From an uncultured Burkholderiales bacterium (GTDB taxonomy: Bacteria; Pseudomonadota; Gammaproteobacteria; Burkholderiales; Burkholderiaceae_C), in NCBI GenBank assembly GCA_903925445.1, contig CAIYFE010000343.1, positions 1 to 11,640 of the forward strand: a DNA stretch of 11,640 nt, in the 5' to 3' direction. Shown piece after piece: positions 5,916 through 11,640 of the stretch. Position 1 is the stretch's first letter, and every line of letters begins with the position of its first letter. A program made the position numbers and the translations under genes. The notes under the pieces were generated by a model that was not told the DNA's origin, did not search any database, and saw nothing but the letters and a program-made list of their open reading frames with translations.

Positions 5916-6578
5916 ATGTTCACCGGAATCATCACCGGCGTGGGGCGCATCACCGCTGTCCACGACCTGGGTAGCTCTTTAAGCCACGGCAAGCGTCTCA
6001 CCATTGAAACGCCCGCCGGGTATCTTGACGACGTGGGCTTGGGCGACAGCATCGCTTTGAACGGCGCTTGCATGACCGTCACCTCGTTCGATCCTTCTCA
6101 ACACACGTTCACGATTGACATTTCTGCCGAATCCTTGGCGCGCACCGCGGGCTTGGATGCGGTGGGTCGCGTCAATCTTGAAAAAGCCTTGCGCGCCAAC
6201 GACCGCTTGGGCGGGCACATCGTCTCAGGCCATGTCGACGGCATTGGACACGTGAGCCACTTTGAGCGCATCGGCGAAAGCTGGGAGCTGCGCATCGTGG
6301 CGCCCGTGGCACTGGCCAAATATTTGGCTTACAAAGGCTCCATCACCGTCAACGGCGTGAGCCTGACGGTCAACCACGTGCAAGACTTTTTGCACCAGCC
6401 CAGCGCCTTGGGGCTCTTAGGCAGCGAAATCAGCATCAACCTGATTCCTCACACGGTCGACAACACCGCCTTAGGCGCGCTGCAAGCTGGCAGCCGCGTG
6501 AACCTCGAAATAGACACCGTGGCGCGTTATGTCGAACGCATGTTGCGCGTGGATTCCACTTTGAAAGCGTCCGCATGA
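5916..6578 (+). CDS. ribE: Riboflavin synthase (alpha subunit)
   Basis: The enzyme performs the final dismutation of two 6,7-dimethyl-8-ribityllumazine molecules to riboflavin and the pyrimidine product. The 220-residue protein shows two tandem lumazine-binding barrels. The first begins [12 protein letters not shown] and includes GACMTV. The second begins near residue 98 with [14 protein letters not shown] and includes GVSLTVN (147-153) and SINLIPHTV. The start at 5916 is chosen because the family begins MFTGI; the frame is open 24 nt upstream. A stretch of roughly a dozen residues (about 157-169) between the GVSLTVN strand and SINLIPHT looks like a small insertion, making the protein slightly long. 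The stop overlaps ribBA by ATGA. Some genomes name this gene ribC. Confidence 0.97.
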   Translation: MFTGIITGVGRITAVHDLGSSLSHGKRLTIETPAGYLDDVGLGDSIALNGACMTVTSFDPSQHTFTIDISAESLARTAGLDAVGRVNLEKALRANDRLGGHIVSGHVDGIGHVSHFERIGESWELRIVAPVALAKYLAYKGSITVNGVSLTVNHVQDFLHQPSALGLLGSEISINLIPHTVDNTALGALQAGSRVNLEIDTVARYVERMLRVDSTLKASA

Positions 6579-7696
6579 CACAAGCACCCCACCCCGTGGC
6601 GATTTCGCCGGTCGAAGACATCGTGGCCGAAATGAAAGCCGGTCGCATGGTCATTTTGGTTGACGAAGAAGACCGCGAAAACGAAGGCGATTTGGTCCTC
6701 GCCAGCGACCACGTCACGCCCGAAGCCATCAACTTCATGGCCAAGTTTGGTCGCGGCTTGATTTGCCTCACCCTCACCCGCGAACGCTGCGAGTTTTTGA
6801 AACTCCCGCCCATGGCGCCTCGCAATGGCACCGTCTACAGCACGGCCTTCACCGTCTCCATCGAGGCGGCCGAAGGTGTGACCACCGGCATCTCGGCCGC
6901 TGACCGCGCCCACACCATTGCTACTGCCGTTGCGAAAACGGCTCAACCCAGCGATTTGGTGCAGCCAGGCCACGTCTTCCCGCTCCAAGCCGTGGATGGT
7001 GGCGTGTTGATGCGCGCCGGACACACCGAAGCCGGATGCGACTTGGCCGCCATGGCGGGCTGCTCGCCCTCGGCCGTGATTTGCGAAATCATGAAAGACG
7101 ACGGCACCATGGCGCGTCTGCCCGATTTGCAAATTTTTGCGGCTGAGCACGGCCTAAAAATTGGCACCATCGCCGACTTGATTGCACACCGCAGCCGCAC
7201 CGAATCTTTGGTGCAAAAAGTGGCCAGCCGCGCTTTGATGACCGCGCATGGCGAATTCACCGCCAACGCTTACCAAGACCGCACCGATGGGGCTGTTCAT
7301 TTGGCCTTGGTCAAAGGCGCTTGGGACGCACAGCACGACGTGTTGGCGCGCGTGCATGAACCGCTGTCGGTGCTGGATGCGCTCGAACCCAACCGCGTGA
7401 TGCACTCTTGGGGCTTGGACGCGGCCATGCAACGCATCCAAAAAGAAGGTGCTGGCGTTGTGGTGTTGCTCAACTGCGGCGAAAGCGCTGAGCAACTGCT
7501 CTCGCAATTCAACGGCACAGCGCGTTCTGCCCACGCCCCCGAGCGTGGACGCATGGACTTGCGCAGCTACGGCGTGGGTGCGCAAATCTTGCGCGATTGC
7601 GGCGTTCACAAAATGCGCCTCATGGGCAATCCCCGTCGCATGCCCAGCATGACGGGCTACGGACTCGAAATCACCGGCTACTTGGCCAAAGAATAA
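6575..7696 (+). CDS. ribBA: 3,4-dihydroxy-2-butanone 4-phosphate synthase with degenerate GTP cyclohydrolase II domain (RibBX-type)
   Basis: The N-terminal half (about 1-205) is a complete DHBP synthase, which turns ribulose 5-phosphate into the four-carbon riboflavin precursor. Visible motifs are [11 protein letters not shown] (30-40), [15 protein letters not shown] (101-115) and [12 protein letters not shown] (147-158), containing the metal and catalytic residues. The C-terminal half (about 210-373) is related to GTP cyclohydrolase II but lacks its active site. The zinc cysteines expected in SEC and RCDCG are replaced (P263, V275, H277 by alignment), and the RQEGRG-type GTP motif is absent. 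The fold-level landmarks LDAAM and [10 protein letters not shown] remain. Only DHBP synthase activity is expected; the tail may be structural or regulatory. Similar hybrids are known as RibBX. The start overlaps ribE by four bases. Confidence 0.93.
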   Translation: MTQAPHPVAISPVEDIVAEMKAGRMVILVDEEDRENEGDLVLASDHVTPEAINFMAKFGRGLICLTLTRERCEFLKLPPMAPRNGTVYSTAFTVSIEAAEGVTTGISAADRAHTIATAVAKTAQPSDLVQPGHVFPLQAVDGGVLMRAGHTEAGCDLAAMAGCSPSAVICEIMKDDGTMARLPDLQIFAAEHGLKIGTIADLIAHRSRTESLVQKVASRALMTAHGEFTANAYQDRTDGAVHLALVKGAWDAQHDVLARVHEPLSVLDALEPNRVMHSWGLDAAMQRIQKEGAGVVVLLNCGESAEQLLSQFNGTARSAHAPERGRMDLRSYGVGAQILRDCGVHKMRLMGNPRRMPSMTGYGLEITGYLAKE

Positions 7697-7710
7697 ACAC
7701 AAGGCAACCC

Positions 7711-8184
7711 ATGTTCATTTCAAACCTTGGCTCGACCACCACGCTGGACGGCAGCCACCTCAAAATTGGCATCGTTCAAGCCCGCTTCAACGAAGACATC
7801 ACCAACGCCTTGGCCAGCGCTTGCTTGGCAGAACTCAAAGCGATGGGCGTATCGGACGATCGCATCACACATGTGCATGTGCCTGGCGCCTTGGAAGTGC
7901 CTTTGGCGTTGCAAGCTTTGGCGCAAATAGAAGAGCCCGAACCCTTCAGCGCGCTGATTGCGCTGGGCTGCATCATCCGTGGCGAGACTTACCACTTTGA
8001 ACTGGTGGCCAATGAATCGGGCGCTGGCGTCACACGCGTGGGCATGGACTACCACGTGCCCATCGCCAACGCAATTTTGACCACCGAAGACTTGCCCCAA
8101 GCCCAAGCCCGTCAAACCGACAAAGGACGCGATGCGGCGCGGGTTGCGGTCGAAATGGCCTTGTTGCTGGAGCAACTGGCATGA
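7711..8184 (+). CDS. ribH: 6,7-dimethyl-8-ribityllumazine synthase
   Basis: Lumazine synthase condenses the RibD product (after dephosphorylation) with the RibB product to make the substrate of riboflavin synthase. Family members form pentamers or icosahedral capsids. The 157-residue protein shows the expected motifs: [12 protein letters not shown] near the N-terminus (ribityl/phosphate site), [32 protein letters not shown] with the conserved His of the active site, and a late [16 protein letters not shown]. The ATG at 7711 has AAGG at 7701-7704, 6 nt upstream; the open frame extends back into ribBA but has no credible start there. It begins 14 nt after ribBA and overlaps nusB by ATGA, so it is surely cotranscribed with both. 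Confidence 0.97.
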   Translation: MFISNLGSTTTLDGSHLKIGIVQARFNEDITNALASACLAELKAMGVSDDRITHVHVPGALEVPLALQALAQIEEPEPFSALIALGCIIRGETYHFELVANESGAGVTRVGMDYHVPIANAILTTEDLPQAQARQTDKGRDAARVAVEMALLLEQLA

Positions 8185-8684
8185 GCGAATCCACGCCTTC
8201 CCTGCCCGTTGCCAAAGAGCCACGCAAGAGTGCTGCCAAGTCTGGACGCAGCCGCGCACGCGAATTTGCATTGCAAGGCCTCTACCAATTTTTGGTCGGC
8301 CACAACGAGGCTGCCGACATCGACTTGTTCACCCGCGATTTGAGTGGTTTTCACAAGTCCGATTCGGTGCATTACGACGCACTGCTTTACGGCTGCATTG
8401 AGCAACGTGAAATTTTGGATGCCTTGATCGTGCCTTTGCTGGATCGCAAGCTCGAAGAAATTTCTCCCATCGAACACGCGGTCATGTGGATGGGCGTGTA
8501 CGAGTTTCAACACTGCATCGATGTGCCTTGGCGCGTCGTGCTCAACGAATACATTGAACTGGCCAAGTCCTTCGGTGGCACCGACGGTCACAAATACGTC
8601 AACGCTGTGCTCAACGGCTTGGCGCCTCAATTGCGCAGCGCCGAAGTACAAGCCGATCGCGGCACGGGCAAAACCCCTTCCTGA
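8181..8684 (+). CDS. nusB: Transcription antitermination factor NusB
   Basis: NusB binds boxA RNA with NusE/S10 and promotes antitermination of rRNA operons. The 167-residue protein has a Lys/Arg-rich N-terminal extension ([27 protein letters not shown]) holding the arginine-rich RNA-binding motif. An all-helical core follows, with the family signatures [31 protein letters not shown] and [14 protein letters not shown] at 8169-8172 lies 8 nt before the ATG, and the start overlaps the ribH stop. The ribH-nusB pair is conserved across many bacteria. The C-terminal tail after LAPQLR is polar and variable. Confidence 0.97.
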   Translation: MSESTPSLPVAKEPRKSAAKSGRSRAREFALQGLYQFLVGHNEAADIDLFTRDLSGFHKSDSVHYDALLYGCIEQREILDALIVPLLDRKLEEISPIEHAVMWMGVYEFQHCIDVPWRVVLNEYIELAKSFGGTDGHKYVNAVLNGLAPQLRSAEVQADRGTGKTPS

Positions 8685-8686
8685 TC

Positions 8687-9871
8687 ATGCGACTCAGCCA
8701 GCGCGCACAACGCATTGAACCGTTTTACGTGATGGAGGTGGCCAAGGCAGCCAGTGCGCGCGCTTTGGAGTTGGCCAACAGCGATTCGCCGATGATTTTT
8801 TTGAACATTGGCGAGCCCGACTTCACCGCGCCTGCTTTGGTGCAAGAGGCTGCCGCGCGCGCCATTCGTGACGGCGTGACGCAGTACACGCCGGCCTTGG
8901 GCATCTCGGCTTTGCGTGAACGCATCAGCGATTGGTATTTGCAGCGTTTTGGCCTGCACATCCCCGCGCGGCGCATTGTGGTAACGGCGGGCGCATCGGC
9001 TGCTTTGCAACTGGCGTGTTTGGCTTTGATCGAAGCAGGCGACGAAGTGCTCATGCCCGATCCCAGCTATCCCTGCAATCGCCACTTTGTGAGTGCAGCT
9101 GAGGGGCGTGCGGTGTTGATTCCTACGCACGCGCAAGATCGGTTTCAACTCACGGCGCAACATGTGCGCAGTCACTGGAACGCGCGCACGCGGGGTGTTT
9201 TGCTGGCCTCGCCTTCTAACCCAACGGGCACCTCGATTCACCCCCACGAGTTGGCGAGCATTCACCAAGAAGTCAAGCAACGCGGTGGCATCACCTTGAT
9301 CGACGAAATTTATTTGGGTTTGAGCTACGACGCGCAATTTGGCCAATCTGCTTTGGCGCTGGATGAGGACATCGTCAGCATCAACAGCTTTAGCAAATAC
9401 TTCAACATGACGGGCTGGCGATTGGGTTGGCTGGTGGTGCCCGATGTGCTGGTGCCTGCGGTGGAGCGCTTGTCGCAAAACCTCTTCATCTGCGCCAGCA
9501 CCGTGGCACAACATGCGGCATTGGCGTGTTTTGAAACCGCGAGTCTGGCCGAATACGAACAACGTCGCGCCGAATTCAAAGCCCGCCGCGATTACTTTGT
9601 GCCAGCTTTGAATGCACTCGGTCTGCATGTGCCCGTGATGCCCGATGGCGCGTTTTATGCCTGGGCTGACTGCTCTCAAATTGGCGCGGCACAAGGCATT
9701 GCCAACAGTTGGGATTTCGCTTTTGCCGCCATGGAGCACGCCCACTTGGCCATCACGCCCGGACGCGACTTTGGTCATGCCAGCACCGAGCACTTTGTGC
9801 GTTTTTCAACGGCTCGCTCCATGCCTGAGCTGCAACAAGCCATCGCGCGTCTCAAGCGCTGGTTGAACTGA
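8687..9871 (+). CDS. Class I/II PLP-dependent aminotransferase, substrate unknown
   Basis: This is a fold-type I aminotransferase of the aspartate/alanine aminotransferase family, 394 residues, cytoplasmic. Key residues are visible in order: NIGEPDF near residue 40, YTPALGISALRE, TAGASAALQL, PDPSYPCNR, ASPSNPTGT with N178, LIDEIYLGLSY with D206 and Y209, the Schiff-base lysine K237 in SFSKYFNMTGWRLGW, and the alpha-carboxylate Arg R372 in FVRFSTARS. The enzyme therefore looks active. Substrate cannot be read from the sequence; aspartate, alanine or an aromatic amino acid are all possible. The start at 8687 is 2 nt after the nusB stop, with no clear Shine-Dalgarno sequence, suggesting translational coupling. 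ybgC starts 3 nt after its stop. Confidence 0.9.
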   Translation: MRLSQRAQRIEPFYVMEVAKAASARALELANSDSPMIFLNIGEPDFTAPALVQEAAARAIRDGVTQYTPALGISALRERISDWYLQRFGLHIPARRIVVTAGASAALQLACLALIEAGDEVLMPDPSYPCNRHFVSAAEGRAVLIPTHAQDRFQLTAQHVRSHWNARTRGVLLASPSNPTGTSIHPHELASIHQEVKQRGGITLIDEIYLGLSYDAQFGQSALALDEDIVSINSFSKYFNMTGWRLGWLVVPDVLVPAVERLSQNLFICASTVAQHAALACFETASLAEYEQRRAEFKARRDYFVPALNALGLHVPVMPDGAFYAWADCSQIGAAQGIANSWDFAFAAMEHAHLAITPGRDFGHASTEHFVRFSTARSMPELQQAIARLKRWLN

Positions 9872-9874
9872 ACC

Positions 9875-10276
9875 ATGAACACACCTGCTTTTGAACATCC
9901 TGTTCGAATTTATTGGGAAGACACCGATGCTGGCGGCATCGTGTTTTACGCCAACTATTTGAAATTCTTCGAACGCGCGCGCACCGAATGGTTGCGCCAT
10001 TTGGGCGTTGAACAACAGGCGCTGCGCCAAGCCACGGGCGGCATGTTTGTGGTGAGCGAAACACAAATCAAATACCACCGACCTGCACAACTGGATGACT
10101 TGTTGCGCGTCACCGCCCGCATGGGTGAAGCAGGTCGTGCCAGCTTGGTCATCGCTCAGCAAGCGTGGCGAGACAAAACTTTACTTTGCGAAGGTAGCAT
10201 TCGCATCGGTTGGGTCGAGGCCGCTACTTTGAAGCCTGCGAGAATTCCCTCTTCTGTATTGGAACGCCTGTCATGA
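9875..10276 (+). CDS. ybgC: Tol-Pal-associated acyl-CoA thioesterase YbgC
   Basis: This is a hot-dog-fold acyl-CoA thioesterase of the 4HBT family, encoded first in most Tol-Pal loci and linked to inner-membrane phospholipid or acyl metabolism. The 133-residue protein carries the signature WEDTDAGGIVFYANYLKFFERARTEWLR, with the catalytic Asp at D18. Position 25, His in E. coli YbgC, is Tyr here. The following FVVSETQIKYHRPAQLDDLLRV segment is typical. The start is 3 nt after the aminotransferase stop, without a strong Shine-Dalgarno sequence, and the stop overlaps tolQ by ATGA. This places it in the Tol transcription unit. Confidence 0.95.
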   Translation: MNTPAFEHPVRIYWEDTDAGGIVFYANYLKFFERARTEWLRHLGVEQQALRQATGGMFVVSETQIKYHRPAQLDDLLRVTARMGEAGRASLVIAQQAWRDKTLLCEGSIRIGWVEAATLKPARIPSSVLERLS

Positions 10277-10962
10277 ATCAAGATTTTTCAATTGTCACTT
10301 TGTTGCTCAATGCCAGCTGGGTGGTGCAAGTGGTTGTGGCGCTGTTGTTGGGTGTGTCCATCACCAGTTGGACGGCGATTTTCCGCAAAATTTTCTCGAT
10401 CAAACGCATCAAAGCCCTCAACGAAAGTTTTGAGCGTGATTTTTGGTCCGGCACCAGCTTGAACGAGCTGTTTGCTGCGGCTGCGCAAAACGCCAAAACG
10501 TCGGGTCCCATGGAAAGAATTTTTGCCAGCGGCATGCGCGAGTACCAAAAACTGCGTGAACGCCGCATCAACGACACCTCGACTTTGATGGACGGCGCTC
10601 GCCGCGCCATGCGTGCGAGCTACCAACGTGAAATGGATGCCATCGAATCCAACCTTTCCTTGCTGGCCTCGGTGGGTTCGGTCTCGCCCTATGTGGGTTT
10701 GTTTGGCACGGTTTGGGGCATCATGCACGCGTTCACCGGACTGGCGGGCATGCAACAAGTGACCTTGGCCAAAGTGGCGCCGGGCATTGCCGAAGCGCTG
10801 GTGGCCACCGCCATTGGTCTATTCGCCGCGATTCCTGCTGTGCTGGCCTACAACCGATTCGCCCGCGACATCGATCGCGTGTCCATCAAGTTGGAAACCT
10901 TCATCGAAGAGTTCTCCAACATCTTGCAGCGCAACGTCAGCTCCACCACGATGGCGCATTGA
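10273..10962 (+). CDS. tolQ: Tol-Pal system inner-membrane proton channel subunit TolQ
   Basis: TolQ forms, with TolR, the proton-driven motor that energises TolA for outer-membrane constriction at the septum. It is a MotA/TolQ/ExbB-family protein of 229 residues with three membrane spans: about residues 10-32, a second around 133-155 (SVGSVSPYVGLFGTVWGIM), and a third around 167-190 (GIAEALVATAIGLFAAIPAVLAY). The conserved GLFGTVWGIM and APGIAEALVATAIGL motifs are intact. A cytoplasmic helical loop lies between spans one and two. The start at 10273 gives the usual short periplasmic N-terminus; the frame is open further upstream inside ybgC. GGAA at 10261-10264 lies 8 nt upstream. tolR follows after 14 nt. 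Confidence 0.97.
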   Translation: MNQDFSIVTLLLNASWVVQVVVALLLGVSITSWTAIFRKIFSIKRIKALNESFERDFWSGTSLNELFAAAAQNAKTSGPMERIFASGMREYQKLRERRINDTSTLMDGARRAMRASYQREMDAIESNLSLLASVGSVSPYVGLFGTVWGIMHAFTGLAGMQQVTLAKVAPGIAEALVATAIGLFAAIPAVLAYNRFARDIDRVSIKLETFIEEFSNILQRNVSSTTMAH

Positions 10963-10976
10963 GTTCAGGAGCGCAC

Positions 10977-11408
10977 ATGGCATCCATCGCACCCCGCTCT
11001 GGCCGAGGCCGACGCACCATGAATGAAATCAACATGGTGCCTTTCATTGACGTGATGCTGGTCTTGCTCATCATCTTCATGGTGACGGCGCCACTGATTT
11101 CTCCCAGCATCATCGACGTGCCCAGCGTGGGCAAAGCGGCGACTGCGCCTGAACAAGTCATCAACGTTGAGATCAGCAAAGATGAAAAAGTAACCGTCAA
11201 AAGCACGGGCAGCTTGATCAAGACACAAAGCAGTTCGCTTAAGAATTTGGCGCACGATGTGCAGGCCATGCAAGGTGAAGCCAGCAATACACCGGTGGTG
11301 ATTTCGGCCGATCGCACCATCAAATACGAAACCGTCGTCAAAGCCATGGATAGCTTGCAACGTGCAGGCGTCTCCAGGGTTGGACTGGCGATGCAACTCA
11401 GCGAGTAA
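10977..11408 (+). CDS. tolR: Tol-Pal system motor subunit TolR
   Basis: TolR is an ExbD/TolR-family protein with one membrane span whose Asp carries protons with TolQ. The 143-residue product has a basic cytoplasmic N-terminus (APRSGRGRRTMNEINMVPF), then FIDVMLVLLIIFMVTAPL with the proton-path Asp at D25. A periplasmic domain follows, with the VVISADRTIKYETVVKAMDSLQRAGVSRVGL strand-helix-strand typical of the family. AGGAG at 10967-10971, 5 nt upstream of the ATG, fixes the start, although the frame is open far upstream inside tolQ. The end is 12 nt before the proposed tolA start. Confidence 0.97.
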   Translation: MASIAPRSGRGRRTMNEINMVPFIDVMLVLLIIFMVTAPLISPSIIDVPSVGKAATAPEQVINVEISKDEKVTVKSTGSLIKTQSSSLKNLAHDVQAMQGEASNTPVVISADRTIKYETVVKAMDSLQRAGVSRVGLAMQLSE

Positions 11409-11420
11409 CGGTTGTCCACT

Positions 11421-11640
11421 GTGAGCCAAGCCGCCCGTCGCATCCCGCATTTGGAATTCGCGCCACCCCCGCCCGCAGGCACATCGCGCGCGTTGATGAT
11501 GGCGTTGTTTGTCCACGCTTTGTTGGTCATTGCGTTGACTGCGGGCATCAATTGGCGCGCCGATGAAAACTACGCCGTGCAAGCCGAGTTGTGGGCAGCC
11601 GTGCCTGTGGCTGCGGCACCCAAATTGGTAGAAGCCGAAC
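11421..11640 (+). CDS. tolA: TolA, N-terminal part (3' end outside window)
   Basis: The frame opens at a GTG at 11421 and runs off the window after 73 codons. It encodes a basic N-terminus, a Pro-rich EFAPPPPAG linker, one membrane segment (about residues 24-44, ALMMALFVHALLVIALTAGINW), then a periplasmic stretch VQAELWAAVPVAAAPKLVEAE. The last part is the start of the Ala/Pro-rich linker typical of betaproteobacterial TolA. TolA links the TolQR motor to Pal/TolB at the outer membrane. The membrane span keeps the His (H32) of the TolA/TonB SHLS motif, but the Ser expected four residues earlier is Ala (A28). An in-frame TTG at 11412 is an alternative start; neither has a good Shine-Dalgarno sequence. 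Position after tolR supports the call. Confidence 0.85.
   Translation, partial: MSQAARRIPHLEFAPPPPAGTSRALMMALFVHALLVIALTAGINWRADENYAVQAELWAAVPVAAAPKLVEAE

Noticed and set aside
8627..9793. Minus-strand open frame (388 codons) opposite the aminotransferase
   Set aside because: It is an antisense shadow of a gene with a complete PLP site. The product is rich in Gln, His and Arg, with no family signature.

Overview
The window reads as ordinary chromosome of a betaproteobacterium in Burkholderiales, most likely Comamonadaceae (Limnohabitans/Rhodoferax-like). This rests on the protein sequences (GlyA, RibBA, TolQ, YbgC), mid-to-high GC by eye, and the gene set glyA-nrdR / minor pilins / ribD-ribE-ribBA-ribH-nusB / ybgC-tolQRA. 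The lineage is an inference from recognition, not from a search. Every gene is on the + strand and packing is very tight, with many 4-nt ATGA overlaps. No mobile element, CRISPR array, tRNA or rRNA was seen.

Layout: (1) 1-132 is the C-terminal tail of an unrecognised gene. (2) 133-311 is the only sizeable non-coding stretch. It holds a well-formed ZTP (pfl) riboswitch in front of glyA, with a plausible -10 just upstream. (3) glyA and nrdR link one-carbon/purine metabolism and deoxynucleotide control. (4) 2084-4761 is a five-gene minor pilin operon (fimT/gspH-like, pilV, pilW, pilX, pilE-like) with overlapping ends and no pilY1. (5) 4791-8184 is the riboflavin cluster ribD, ribE, ribBA and ribH. 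The GTP cyclohydrolase II half of RibBA has lost its zinc cysteines, so GTP cyclohydrolase II must be encoded elsewhere. nusB follows ribH by overlap, a widespread pairing. (6) 8687-9871 encodes a class I PLP aminotransferase of unknown substrate. (7) 9875-11640 is the start of the Tol-Pal locus: ybgC, tolQ, tolR and the beginning of tolA, which runs off the end.

How the genes relate: SHMT makes 5,10-methylene-THF. ZTP/ZMP accumulates when 10-formyl-THF limits purine synthesis, so a ZTP switch on glyA closes a one-carbon feedback loop. The riboflavin genes form one co-directional block, yet no FMN riboswitch is visible. Three block-leading genes (fimT, ribD, ribE) have weak Shine-Dalgarno sequences and a -10-like hexamer 6-7 nt before the ATG, which suggests leaderless or near-leaderless transcripts. 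I did not find a wholly new system. The points most worth a second look are the elaborated ZTP riboswitch, the degenerate RibBA, the pilY1-less pilin operon, and a 14-bp palindrome between ribD and ribE.
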